Below, piece by piece: positions 14,936 through 23,208 of a stretch of 64,000 nucleotides of DNA. Under the pieces are notes generated by a model. That model searched no databases, was not told the origin of the DNA, and saw only the letters and a list, made by a program, of their open reading frames with translations. Position 1 is the stretch's first letter. Each line of letters begins with the position of its first letter. The stretch spans positions 1 through 64,000 of the forward strand of contig CAKZQZ010000029.1 in NCBI GenBank assembly GCA_937142855.1. The letters run 5' to 3'. This stretch comes from an uncultured Alphaproteobacteria bacterium (GTDB lineage Bacteria > Pseudomonadota > Alphaproteobacteria > Puniceispirillales > Marisalimonadaceae). The position numbers and the translations under genes are program-made.

Positions 14936-15306
14936 TTTAATAGTTTTAATAACATCTCTGGAGGACGTCCAATAATAGCATCATTCAATTCATCACCTTG
15001 ATATTTTATAGCCAAAGGTCTTTCAATAATGATTGGGTTTTCAACAATAAATTTAATTAGTTCATCAATAGATGATTCATTCACATCTATATTTAAATCC
15101 TTAAATTTTTGTTCGTTTTTTCGGACAATGCTATTTTTATCGAACTTTAAATTCTTTAAAATGTACTCTAAATCCTTTTGTAAGATTCCAACTTCTAAGT
15201 ATTTAACAATTTCAAATTTAACATCATGAGAAGAAAGTAACTCTAAAGCTTTTCTGGATTTAGAGCATCTAGGATTATGATAAAGTTTTATTTTACTATT
15301 ATTTAT
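14932..15306 (-). CDS. ArsC-family reductase with an apparent ATA start
   Basis: A continuous frame of 124 residues reads N-N-S-K-I-K-L-Y-H-N-P-R-C-S-K-S-R-K-A-L and ends G-R-P-P-E-M-L-L-K-L-L-N. This is a complete ArsC/YfgD-type protein with the catalytic cysteine of the N-P-R-C-S-K-S motif. I-I-E-R-P and G-R-P-P-E are the conserved Arg blocks. Family members reduce arsenate with glutathione and glutaredoxin or have an unknown redox role. There is no ATG, GTG or TTG at the 5' end. The only sensible start is ATA at 15306-15304, placed 6 bases after a perfect GGAGG inside the end of the upstream gene. It overlaps the upstream stop codon and shares TTAA with trhO. Confidence 0.82.
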   Translation of the reverse strand: MNNSKIKLYHNPRCSKSRKALELLSSHDVKFEIVKYLEVGILQKDLEYILKNLKFDKNSIVRKNEQKFKDLNIDVNESSIDELIKFIVENPIIIERPLAIKYQGDELNDAIIGRPPEMLLKLLN

Positions 15307-16298
15307 AAAAGGCCTCCATTGCCCATGTCATTAATTTCTTTCTTAGAGATGCCAAGTTCACTAAATAATCTCCATAATATCCAATCAACGCCATTTTCTT
15401 TAGGTGATCGTGCGCACCCTGGCATTCCAACAAGATCTATATTTTTATTATTCGTTTTTATATTTCCTAGTAACATTAAGTTTCCAGGCTCTACAGGCAT
15501 TCCCAAACGCTTAACTTTACCGTGATTTAACTTTAATGATTTAGGAATTATATCATTAATGTCCGTAATAGCTGATGCACCAAAAACCAGAATTATGTCT
15601 GCATTTTTATCAATACTTTCTTTGATCCTTTCAGACAAGATTTTTACAGAATGTTCGCATTTTTTTTCAACAAAATTATTTATACCATATTTTATCAGTC
15701 TATCTTTAGTAACTATAATTGTCTTTTCTAAAATCTTAGTAGATATTGTTTCATTTTGAGTTTGAATTAGGTGAATTACTTTATGTTTAAATGGTATTAC
15801 CTGAAAACAGTTAGCAGATTTTTTAATAACATTATTTAAGGTCATTTTATCAATAGCAAATGGAATTGCTTTTGTAGATATTACGACTTGATTTTTCTTT
15901 ACAAAAGTTAAATTTTTTTTTGATGCTACTGCAATTTTATCAGTAACTGAATTAATCTTTAAGAGTTGTTTGGGGTCAAACTTTATTACTCCATTAACAT
16001 TCGAGATTAAATTACATCTACCTTGCTTTGGGATATCAATAGTTAAATTAGAATTTTTTTTCATAACAATTTCTTTTGATATTTCAAAAACTGCTTTATC
16101 TTCTTGAACATCATCTTTTTCAAGTTTAGCACATATAATTGAATTAATATTATCTTTTAAGAAAAGTTCTATGTGACTTTTCTTTATTACAGTACCTTTA
16201 TTAACTTTTATTTTTTTATTATTTTTATCTTTTACAAACATAGAATTTGTTAAAATTCCATTTAAAGATGATTCAGTTTTTAGCTCACCGAAAAACAT
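15303..16298 (-). CDS. MoeA/MogA-type molybdopterin-binding protein
   Basis: The 331-residue product has a MoaB/MogA-like domain in its second half: D-I-I-L-V-F-G-A-S-A-I-T-D, then R-L-G-M-P-V-E-P-G-N-L-M-L-L-G, then L-V-G-M-P-G-C-A-R-S-P-K. The first half resembles the substrate-handling part of MoeA (V-N-K-G-T-V-I-K-K-S-H). Such proteins handle molybdopterin or molybdenum insertion for enzymes of the xanthine dehydrogenase type. The C-x-R-S-P-K-E-N-G motif marks the alphaproteobacterial MoeA-like subgroup. No other molybdenum gene is in the window. Its last bases carry the ribosome binding site of the ArsC-type gene, so the two are coupled. Confidence 0.75.
   Translation of the reverse strand: MFFGELKTESSLNGILTNSMFVKDKNNKKIKVNKGTVIKKSHIELFLKDNINSIICAKLEKDDVQEDKAVFEISKEIVMKKNSNLTIDIPKQGRCNLISNVNGVIKFDPKQLLKINSVTDKIAVASKKNLTFVKKNQVVISTKAIPFAIDKMTLNNVIKKSANCFQVIPFKHKVIHLIQTQNETISTKILEKTIIVTKDRLIKYGINNFVEKKCEHSVKILSERIKESIDKNADIILVFGASAITDINDIIPKSLKLNHGKVKRLGMPVEPGNLMLLGNIKTNNKNIDLVGMPGCARSPKENGVDWILWRLFSELGISKKEINDMGNGGLL
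15304..15317 (-). promoter_or_regulatory. Ribosome binding site and ATA start of the ArsC-type gene
   Basis: On the minus strand the sequence is GGAGGCCTTTTATA. GGAGG is at 15317-15313, the spacer has six bases, and ATA is at 15306-15304. The strong site and ideal spacing decide the start, although ATA is a very rare initiation codon. Confidence 0.7.
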
Positions 16299-16433
16299 TG
16301 TTAACCTATAAATTCAAATTTAGAATGTTATAACCTATATGAATTTAATAAAAATGTTAATATTTTTAGTTTTCAATATAATAATTCTTGACCAATTACT
16401 GATCTGAGGATATGAAACACTTTGGAAATATAT

Positions 16434-16509
16434 GGGGCTGTAGCTCAATTGGGAGAGCGCCTGCTTTGCAAGCAGGAGGTCGTCGGTTCGATCCCGTCCA
16501 GCTCCACCA
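16434..16509 (+). tRNA. tRNA-Ala (anticodon TGC)
   Basis: A 76-base cloverleaf with acceptor GGGGCTG pairing to CAGCTCC (one G-U), anticodon loop TTTGCAA, TTCGATC T-loop and an encoded CCA at 16507-16509. It stands alone and not in an rRNA operon. Confidence 0.97.
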
Positions 16510-16544
16510 TATTTTAATTAGCACACTTTATTTGAGAGTTAATC

Positions 16545-16730
16545 ATGGCAGTACCAAAAAGTAAAATCACAAGATCCAGAAGGGGAATGAGGCGTTCTCA
16601 TGATGCTTTAAGCTCTGATGCATACGTTGAAAGCAAAGAAACTGGTGAATTGCATAGACCTCATCATATTGATCTTAAAACAGGCATGTATAAAGGCAGG
16701 CAAGTTTTAAAAGTTAAGTCCAAAGTTTAA
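16545..16730 (+). CDS. rpmF: Ribosomal protein L32
   Basis: The 61-residue product begins [19 protein letters not shown], the L32 signature, and continues H-R-P-H-H-I-D. It is a basic protein of the large subunit near the peptidyl-transferase region. The zinc-binding cysteines of some L32 proteins are absent, as in most alphaproteobacteria. Length is normal. In many alphaproteobacteria rpmF is followed by plsX, but here hspQ follows after 39 bases, so the usual linkage is broken. Confidence 0.96.
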   Translation: MAVPKSKITRSRRGMRRSHDALSSDAYVESKETGELHRPHHIDLKTGMYKGRQVLKVKSKV

Positions 16731-16769
16731 AATATCTGCATTATTATCGAAGATTTTTGAAGGTATAAA

Positions 16770-17168
16770 ATGTCTAAAGAAAATAATGAAAATAAGAATA
16801 GCTCATTAAAAAATAATGTAAATTCTTCAGATAAAGTTAAAATTCATAAAGAACCATTATTTAATATTGGTGATATTGTTAAACACAGAATTTACCCTTT
16901 CAGAGGTGTTATAATTGATGTTGATCCTGAATTTTCCAATACTGAAGAATGGTATCAATCAATTCCTGCTGAAATCAGGCCTTCTAGGAAACAGCCATAC
17001 TACCATTTAATGGCTGAAAACACAGAAACTTTTTACACTGCTTATGTTTCTCAACAGAATCTTATAAATGATGGTGAAAATGGCCCACTTGAACATCCTG
17101 ACTTAGAGGAAATGTTTAGTGGTATGGATAAAGGTAAATATCATTTAAGAAATGAAGTAAGAAACTAA
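16770..17168 (+). CDS. hspQ: Heat shock protein HspQ
   Basis: HspQ (YccV, hemimethylated-DNA-binding fold) modulates Lon protease and helps degrade unstable proteins. The domain spans about residues 30-125: F-N-I-G-D-I-V-K-H-R-I-Y-P-F-R-G-V, then Y-Y-H-L-M-A-E and T-A-Y-V-S-Q-Q-N-L. The 132 residues exceed the usual length of about 105 because of a polar, Asn/Lys/Ser-rich N-terminal extension of about 28 residues that looks disordered. It lies downstream of rpmF and just before the suf operon. The lon gene is at the far end of the window. Confidence 0.9.
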   Translation: MSKENNENKNSSLKNNVNSSDKVKIHKEPLFNIGDIVKHRIYPFRGVIIDVDPEFSNTEEWYQSIPAEIRPSRKQPYYHLMAENTETFYTAYVSQQNLINDGENGPLEHPDLEEMFSGMDKGKYHLRNEVRN

Positions 17169-17192
17169 TTTTTTTTTTATTTATCCTTTAAT

Positions 17193-17211
17193 TAGTACTA
17201 ATTAAGTACTA
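17193..17211 (+). promoter_or_regulatory. Palindromic operator candidate for the suf operon
   Basis: TAGTACTAATTAAGTACTA is a perfect 19-base palindrome (TAGTACT, AATTA, AGTACTA). It ends 10 bases before the ATG of the Rrf2-family regulator. The ACT-AATT-AGT layout resembles IscR-type sites, so autoregulation in response to iron-sulfur status is the likely role. An AT-rich -10-like TATATAAT overlaps its right edge. Confidence 0.55.
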
Positions 17212-17221
17212 TATATAATTT

Positions 17222-17683
17222 ATGTTAAAATTAAATAAAATGACCGATTACGCAGTTGTGTGCTTGGGTATGTTAGCAAGAAAGCCTGATCGTTTTATGT
17301 CTGCATCTGAGCTGTCAAAAGAAACAGGTTTAAAGCTCTATACTGTCCAAAAAATTTTAAAAGTTATATTAGCAAAGAGTGATTTGTTAAAGGCAGAGCG
17401 TGGTGTTTATGGAGGATATACTCTTAAAAAAAAATCAAACAACATAACTGTTGCAGAAATTATTGAGGCATTGGATGGGCCTATTTCACTAACTTCGTGC
17501 GGAGACAAATCAGATTCGCTTTGTCAATCAAGTGATATTTGTTTTTTAGGAGGTAAATGGAATCAAGTTAATGAAATTATTAGAAAGTCTCTAAATGATA
17601 TATCTTTAGATGACCTTTTAAATTTTGATAATCCTTTTCCAGTCGAATATGAAAAACCAATGTTAAACAAAACAATGAATTAA
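17222..17683 (+). CDS. Rrf2-family iron-sulfur regulator of the suf operon
   Basis: The 153-residue product has an N-terminal winged helix (L-N-K-M-T-D-Y-A-V-V-C-L, then L-S-K-E-T-G-L-K-L-Y-T-V-Q-K-I-L-K) and a cysteine group (T-S-C-G-D, S-L-C-Q and D-I-C-F-L-G-G-K-W) like the three cluster ligands of IscR. Regulators of this subgroup bind a Fe-S cluster and repress the suf genes when clusters are sufficient. It is the first gene of the suf operon, 11 bases before sufB, and a palindrome in front of it is a fitting operator. The spacing of the first two cysteines differs from IscR, so it may be the SufR-like Rrf2 type, not IscR proper. Confidence 0.88.
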   Translation: MLKLNKMTDYAVVCLGMLARKPDRFMSASELSKETGLKLYTVQKILKVILAKSDLLKAERGVYGGYTLKKKSNNITVAEIIEALDGPISLTSCGDKSDSLCQSSDICFLGGKWNQVNEIIRKSLNDISLDDLLNFDNPFPVEYEKPMLNKTMN

Positions 17684-17694
17684 AAGGAATTTAA

Positions 17695-19146
17695 ATGGTC
17701 GCAACTCAAGAAACAATTGATAAGGTTAAAGAAGTTTCCCAATCTTATAAATATGGTTTTGTTACTAACCTAGAGGCTGAAAAAGCTCCCTTAGGTTTAA
17801 ATGAAGATATTGTAAAGTTTATATCAAAAAAGAAAAAAGAACCTAATTGGCTTCTAGAATGGAGGCTTAAAGCCTATAAAAAATGGTTAACAATGAAACA
17901 GCCAAAATGGGCTATGGTAGATTTTCCTGAAATTAATTTTCAAGATATTTATTTTTATTCTGCTCCCAAAACAAAACCTAAATTAAACAGTCTTGATGAA
18001 GTAGACCCAGAACTACTTAAGACATATGAAAAATTAGGTATTCCTATCAAAGAGCAAGAAATGCTTGCTGGAGTTGCTGTGGATTATGTTTTTGATTCAG
18101 TTTCTGTGGCTACCACTTTTAGAGAAAAGTTAGAAAAAGAAGGTATTATATTTTGTCCTATATCTGAGGCTGTCCATAACTACCCAGAGCTTGTTAAAAA
18201 ATATATTGGCTCTGTTATACCTGTTGGTGATAATTATTATGCAGCTCTTAATTCTGCCGTTTTTACTGACGGTTCTTTTGTATATATTCCTAAAGGAGTC
18301 CGCTGTCCTATGGAACTGTCTACCTATTTTAGGATTAATGAACAAAATTCTGGGCAATTTGAAAGAACATTAATTATAGCTGAAGATGATTCTTATGTTT
18401 CTTATTTGGAAGGCTGTACCGCTCCACAAAGGGATGAAAATCAATTACATGCTGCGGTTGTTGAATTAATAGCTATGGATAATGCAGAAATAAAATATTC
18501 AACTGTTCAAAATTGGTATCCTGGTGACAAGGATGGTAAGGGTGGTATCTATAATTTTGTGACTAAAAGGGGTAATTGTCTTGGTAAAAGGTCAAAAATT
18601 TCTTGGACTCAAGTAGAGACTGGATCAGCTATTACATGGAAGTATCCCTCATGCGTTTTAAGAGGTGATGAATCTGTTGGTGAATTTTACTCAGTTGCTG
18701 TGGCCAATAATGCGCAACAAGCTGATACTGGAACCAAAATGATACATATAGGCAAAAACACTAAATCGACTATAATATCCAAAGGAATATCAGCAGGTAA
18801 AGCACAGAATACATATAGGGGGCAGGTTCAAATTCAAAAAAGTGCTTCAGGGTCTCGAAACTTTACACAATGTGATTCTTTATTAATTGGTGATAAGTGT
18901 GGTGCTCATACGGTGCCATACATAAATCAATTTACTCCATCTGCAAGAGTTGAACATGAAGCAACTACATCTAAAATTTCTGAGGACCAACTTTTTTACT
19001 GCCTTCAAAGAGGTTTAGATACGGAACAAGCAACTTCATTAATTGTAAATGGATTCTGCAAAGAGGTGATGAAAGAATTACCAATGGAATTTGCAGTAGA
19101 GGCTCAAAAACTTATTGGTATAAGTTTAGAAGGCTCTGTGGGTTAA
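17695..19146 (+). CDS. sufB: SufB, Fe-S cluster scaffold subunit
   Basis: SufB forms the SufBC2D complex on which Fe-S clusters are built. The 483 residues cover the full family length. The beta-helix core includes [15 protein letters not shown] and E-G-C-T-A-P, the [18 protein letters not shown] block and [10 protein letters not shown], whose cysteine corresponds to the one thought to accept sulfur. It ends with the usual E-G-S-V-G. It follows the regulator closely and is followed by sufC after 26 bases. Confidence 0.97.
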   Translation: MVATQETIDKVKEVSQSYKYGFVTNLEAEKAPLGLNEDIVKFISKKKKEPNWLLEWRLKAYKKWLTMKQPKWAMVDFPEINFQDIYFYSAPKTKPKLNSLDEVDPELLKTYEKLGIPIKEQEMLAGVAVDYVFDSVSVATTFREKLEKEGIIFCPISEAVHNYPELVKKYIGSVIPVGDNYYAALNSAVFTDGSFVYIPKGVRCPMELSTYFRINEQNSGQFERTLIIAEDDSYVSYLEGCTAPQRDENQLHAAVVELIAMDNAEIKYSTVQNWYPGDKDGKGGIYNFVTKRGNCLGKRSKISWTQVETGSAITWKYPSCVLRGDESVGEFYSVAVANNAQQADTGTKMIHIGKNTKSTIISKGISAGKAQNTYRGQVQIQKSASGSRNFTQCDSLLIGDKCGAHTVPYINQFTPSARVEHEATTSKISEDQLFYCLQRGLDTEQATSLIVNGFCKEVMKELPMEFAVEAQKLIGISLEGSVG

Positions 19147-19172
19147 CTAAGATAAATAATTGGAAATAAATA

Positions 19173-19925
19173 ATGTCGTTATTAGAAATAAAAAATGCAC
19201 ACCTAAAACTTGATAATAAAGAAATACTTAAGGGAGTATCTTTATCAGTAAATAAGGGCGAAGTTCATGCTATAATGGGACCTAATGGTTCTGGAAAAAG
19301 TACCCTTTCTTACATGTTAGCAGGAAGAGAAGGGTATGAATTAGAGACTGGCGAAATTTTACTAGAAGGAAACCCTTTGAATGAAATGTCTGCAGATGAA
19401 AGAGCAAGGTCCGGCCTTTTTTTAGCTTTCCAATACCCAGTTGAATTACCTGGTGTAGGTGGAATGAGTTTTCTGAGAGAGGCTGTTAATTCAAGAAGAA
19501 AGTTTCTTGGAGAAGAAGAATTTGACCATTTAGGGTTTGTAAAAGAAGCAAGGAAAGAAGCTTCAAAAATGTTTGTTAAGGATGAAATGTTAAAAAGAGC
19601 TGTGAATGTTGGGTTCTCTGGAGGAGAAAAAAAACGTTTTGAGATTTTACAAATGGCTATGCTTAAACCTAAAGTTTCTATATTAGATGAGACTGATTCA
19701 GGCTTAGATGTTGATGCTCTCAAAATTGTTTCAGAAGGGGTAAATGCTCAAAGAAATAAAGAGAATGCAATTGTAGTAATTACACATTATCAAAGATTAT
19801 TAGATTACATTGTTCCAGATTTTGTTCATATTTTATCAGATGGTGCCATAATTAAATCAGGTGGACCAGAATTAGCGCTTGAAGTTGAAAAAAATGGCTA
19901 TGCAGGTTTGATTAATGCTGCATGA
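19173..19925 (+). CDS. sufC: SufC, ATPase of the Fe-S assembly complex
   Basis: SufC is the ABC-type ATPase of SufBC2D. The 250-residue chain has Walker A G-P-N-G-S-G-K-S-T (near residue 36), the signature F-S-G-G-E-K-K-R and Walker B V-S-I-L-D-E-T-D-S-G-L-D, followed by the switch histidine in V-I-T-H-Y-Q-R-L. The D-E-T-D-S-G-L-D form is specific to SufC as opposed to transporter ATPases. The gene overlaps sufD by 11 bases. Confidence 0.97.
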   Translation: MSLLEIKNAHLKLDNKEILKGVSLSVNKGEVHAIMGPNGSGKSTLSYMLAGREGYELETGEILLEGNPLNEMSADERARSGLFLAFQYPVELPGVGGMSFLREAVNSRRKFLGEEEFDHLGFVKEARKEASKMFVKDEMLKRAVNVGFSGGEKKRFEILQMAMLKPKVSILDETDSGLDVDALKIVSEGVNAQRNKENAIVVITHYQRLLDYIVPDFVHILSDGAIIKSGGPELALEVEKNGYAGLINAA

Positions 19926-21171
19926 TGTTAAAGAAGACTATGTTAGGTCTATTAAAAAATATACCTCCTCATATCACGAAAACCATTTTAGAAGCTTGGC
20001 ATCAAAAGATTTTAATGGTTGGCCAAATCCGTTAGAAGAAAAATGGAGGTTAAGTAGGTTAGGAGCTTTATCTAGAATTAAAATGTTGCCCATTAAACCG
20101 GACTTAAAAAAAGTATCTGATTCAAATAAAAAATTAGGTTCATATATTTTAAAATTTATAGATGGCGCATTTCGTGAAGATCTTTCATCTGAACTTCCTA
20201 CGGGTATAAGTTTGAAGGAGTTAAATGAAAAAGAAAGCCTAGAGTTCTTTCATAAAATTAAAGAAAGTGACCTAAACAATCATCCTTCTACTAATGTTTC
20301 TTTGTCATGTACCCCTTCAATTATAAAATTAACAGTAAATAAAGATACAAATGTTAAGGAATTAATTGAGATTTTTTATGAGGGTGGTCATCAAAACTTT
20401 TCTGTTCACCCAGTTCTATACGTAGAACTAAAAGAAAATAGTAACCTATCTCTTATTGAAAATTTTAATCATTTCACCTCTCTTGTAATGCCATTACAAT
20501 TAACGGAAATTCAAGAAAAAGGGTCTTTAAAATCTATTAAAATTTTTGATGATAACGACGATACCTATAATTTATCTGCTCACTGTGCTCTATTATCGAA
20601 GGAAGCTACTTTTAATTCGTTCTCCCTAGTAAAAGGAGGGATTTTTACTCGTTCAGAAACACATGCTTATTTAAATGGAACCAATGCCAAATTAAACCTA
20701 AATGGAGTTTATATTTCGGGAAAAAAACAACATCATGATCTTACTACTGCTATATATCATGATGTACCAGATTGCACTTCCAAACAGATTGTAAGAGGTG
20801 TTTTAGGAGGTTTTTCTTCAGGAGTTTTTCAAGGAAAAGTAAGAGTTGCACCAGATGCTCAAAAAACTGATGGTCAACAAATGAGTAAAGCAATTCTAGT
20901 ATCTAAAAATGCAAATGCAAATGCTAAACCAGAACTTGAGATTTATGCTGATGACGTTGTATGTGCTCATGGCGCAACAGTTGGAGAATTAGACGACGAT
21001 CAATTATTTTATCTTAATAGTAGAGGTATTCCAGAAAACAAAGCAAGACAAATGCTAATTCAAGCTTTCTTGAAAGACATAATAAATGATTCTGTGGATG
21101 GTCAATATCATGATTATATTTTTAACGAAGCACAATCATCCTTATCATCCATCTTGAATGAAGAAAAATAA
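19915..21171 (+). CDS. sufD: SufD, partner of SufB in the scaffold
   Basis: SufD pairs with SufB and is needed for iron entry into the nascent cluster. The 418-residue product has the shared C-terminal region: V-V-C-A-H-G-A-T-V-G-E-L-D-D-D-Q-L-F-Y-L, with the conserved histidine in C-A-H-G-A-T. Its N-terminus is variable and helical, with W-P-N-P-L-E-E-K-W-R-L-S as the family hallmark. The ATG at 19915 lies inside the end of sufC, which suggests translational coupling and keeps the subunits in proportion. Confidence 0.95.
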   Translation: MLHDVKEDYVRSIKKYTSSYHENHFRSLASKDFNGWPNPLEEKWRLSRLGALSRIKMLPIKPDLKKVSDSNKKLGSYILKFIDGAFREDLSSELPTGISLKELNEKESLEFFHKIKESDLNNHPSTNVSLSCTPSIIKLTVNKDTNVKELIEIFYEGGHQNFSVHPVLYVELKENSNLSLIENFNHFTSLVMPLQLTEIQEKGSLKSIKIFDDNDDTYNLSAHCALLSKEATFNSFSLVKGGIFTRSETHAYLNGTNAKLNLNGVYISGKKQHHDLTTAIYHDVPDCTSKQIVRGVLGGFSSGVFQGKVRVAPDAQKTDGQQMSKAILVSKNANANAKPELEIYADDVVCAHGATVGELDDDQLFYLNSRGIPENKARQMLIQAFLKDIINDSVDGQYHDYIFNEAQSSLSSILNEEK

Positions 21172-21174
21172 AAA

Positions 21175-22398
21175 ATGAATAATTATGATATTGAAAAAAT
21201 AAGAGATCAATTTCCTGCTTTAAACAGACATGTTTGGAATAAACAACTTATTTACCTTGACTCAGCTGCATCGATGCAAAAACCTCAACAAGTTTTAGAT
21301 AGTATCTCTAAAAATTATTCTTTTAATTACTCAAATGTTCATAGAGGTCTTCATAAACTATCTGAAGAAGCGACTTCAAATTATGAAGGCGCTAGATTAA
21401 AAATTGCTAACTTCGTTAATTGTAACGAAAAAGAAATTGTTTTCACATCTGGAGCAACTGCGGCAATAAACTTAGTTGCATATAGTTGGGGTATGAAGAA
21501 TTTAATGCCTGGAGATGAAATCATTATTACAATTGCAGAACATCATGCCAATATAGTTCCTTGGCAGCTTGTTGCAAAGCAAAGAGGAGCAAAAATAATT
21601 GCAGCTAAAGTTGATCCTGATGAAGATTTCGATTCAGAGATTATAGGAAATTTAGTTACTAACAAAACGAGAATAATAGCTTTTCCTCATGTATCTAATG
21701 TTTTAGGAACAACTTTCCCCGTTAAAGAAATTTGTAATATTGCCAAAAAATGTGGGGCCATAAGTGTTGTAGACGGATGTCAGGGTATTATTCATGATAA
21801 GGTTGATGTAAAAGATTTAGGTTGTGACTTTTATTGTTTTTCTGGACATAAACTATATGGCCCAACAGGAATTGGAGTTTTGTTTGGCAAATATGAATTA
21901 CTGGAGGAAATGCCACCATTCCTTGGTGGAGGCGATATGATAGATGTAGTTCGGATAGAGGAATCCACATATGCAGAGCCACCTACCAAATTTGAAGCAG
22001 GAACACCTCCAATTGTAGAAGCCATAGCCCTTGGTGAAGCAATAGACTGGGTAAACCAAATAGGAATTGAAAAAATTGGACTTCATGAAAAAAATGTTAT
22101 TTCTTATGGTACTTCTTTAATAGACTCAATTTCAGGTGTTAATGTTTTTGGAAAATCTCCTAATAAAACAGGCGTTGTTTCTTTTACCATGGATTGCGCA
22201 CATTCTCATGACATTGCCACTATTATTGATAGAGAAGGGATTGCTGTTAGGGCAGGGCATCACTGCGCTCAGCCTCTAATGGATTATTATAATTTAGTAT
22301 CAACTACGAGGGCTTCGGTTGGTGCTTATTCAACGAATGAAGATTTTGATAAGTTAGCAGAATCGCTGACTAAAGTGAAAAAAATATTTGGTGCTTAA
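21175..22398 (+). CDS. sufS: SufS cysteine desulfurase
   Basis: SufS is a pyridoxal-phosphate enzyme that takes sulfur from cysteine to make a persulfide for cluster assembly. The 407 residues contain the cofactor lysine in F-S-G-H-K-L-Y-G-P-T-G and the persulfide cysteine in R-A-G-H-H-C-A-Q-P-L. It is a group II desulfurase, normally partnered by SufE or SufU. Neither is in this operon, so a partner must be encoded elsewhere or SufS works with another acceptor. It starts 3 bases after the sufD stop. Confidence 0.97.
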   Translation: MNNYDIEKIRDQFPALNRHVWNKQLIYLDSAASMQKPQQVLDSISKNYSFNYSNVHRGLHKLSEEATSNYEGARLKIANFVNCNEKEIVFTSGATAAINLVAYSWGMKNLMPGDEIIITIAEHHANIVPWQLVAKQRGAKIIAAKVDPDEDFDSEIIGNLVTNKTRIIAFPHVSNVLGTTFPVKEICNIAKKCGAISVVDGCQGIIHDKVDVKDLGCDFYCFSGHKLYGPTGIGVLFGKYELLEEMPPFLGGGDMIDVVRIEESTYAEPPTKFEAGTPPIVEAIALGEAIDWVNQIGIEKIGLHEKNVISYGTSLIDSISGVNVFGKSPNKTGVVSFTMDCAHSHDIATIIDREGIAVRAGHHCAQPLMDYYNLVSTTRASVGAYSTNEDFDKLAESLTKVKKIFGA

Positions 22399-22399
22399 A

Positions 22400-22816
22400 A
22401 TGAATGATATAGACCAACTTCCTTTGTCTGCCTTCATGCCTGGTAATTCAGTATCAAGTCCTGGTAAACCATTTATAGCAAATGCTGGGAAAAAAAATGA
22501 TAATTGTAAATCTCAAATTCAATTAAATCAGGTAATAGAATACCTTCAAACTATTTTCGATCCTGAATTGCCGGTTAATATTTATGATTTAGGTTTGATA
22601 TATGACATTAAATTATTAGAAAATAATAATATTAAAATTAAAATGTCTCTTACTGCGCCCGGTTGTCCAGTCGCAGGAGAGATGCCAGGACAAGTAGCTG
22701 AAAAAGTTTCACAAATCCCTGATTCTGGTTTGGTCCAAGTTGAGTTAGTTTGGGAACCAGCATGGACAAAAGACAGAATGAGTGAAGATGCTAAAATGGC
22801 ACTTGATGTCTATTAA
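22400..22816 (+). CDS. sufT: SufT, DUF59/MIP18-family Fe-S assembly factor
   Basis: SufT helps in maturation of Fe-S proteins under high demand. The start at 22400, one base after the sufS stop, gives 138 residues. The MIP18-type domain covers the C-terminal 100 residues: D-P-E-L-P-V-N-I-Y-D-L-G-L-I-Y, M-S-L-T-A-P-G-C-P-V-A-G-E-M-P and V-W-E-P-A-W-T-K-D-R-M-S. The family cysteine in P-G-C-P is present. The N-terminal 40 residues are a low-complexity linker. Upstream in-frame codons belong to the end of sufS and are not used. Confidence 0.92.
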   Translation: MNDIDQLPLSAFMPGNSVSSPGKPFIANAGKKNDNCKSQIQLNQVIEYLQTIFDPELPVNIYDLGLIYDIKLLENNNIKIKMSLTAPGCPVAGEMPGQVAEKVSQIPDSGLVQVELVWEPAWTKDRMSEDAKMALDVY

Positions 22817-22834
22817 TTTTTCAAGGAGTTTACT

Positions 22835-23182
22835 ATGACTGCTGATAAAAAACCTTTGTTAACTCTAACAGACGCTGCTGTCAATAGAGTTAAAAGTATT
22901 ATGGATAATGCCAATTCAGAGGTGATTGGGCTAAGGATAGGTATTAAAACAGCTGGATGTTCAGGTATGAAATATAATGTTGAATATGCTACAGAGATCA
23001 AACCTTATGAAGAAAAAATAATCTCAAAAGGTGTGGTTATATGTATTGATCCAGCTGCAATAATGTTTTTAATTGGATCAGAAATGGATTATGTAGAAGA
23101 AAAATTCAGCTCAGGGTTTGAATTTAAAAATCCAAACGAGATTGCACGATGTGGTTGTGGTGAGAGTTTTACCGTAGCTTAA
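22835..23182 (+). CDS. sufA: SufA, A-type Fe-S carrier
   Basis: SufA (HesB/IscA family) carries iron-sulfur clusters to target proteins. The 115 residues include the three ligand cysteines, one in T-A-G-C-S-G-M-K-Y and two in the C-terminal R-C-G-C-G-E-S-F. Length is normal. A strong site (AAGGAG) lies before the ATG. It is the last clear suf gene of the operon, followed after 26 bases by an exporter linked to Fe-S metabolism. Confidence 0.95.
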   Translation: MTADKKPLLTLTDAAVNRVKSIMDNANSEVIGLRIGIKTAGCSGMKYNVEYATEIKPYEEKIISKGVVICIDPAAIMFLIGSEMDYVEEKFSSGFEFKNPNEIARCGCGESFTVA

Positions 23183-23208
23183 TCATATATTAAAACTAGG
23201 AATAGATA

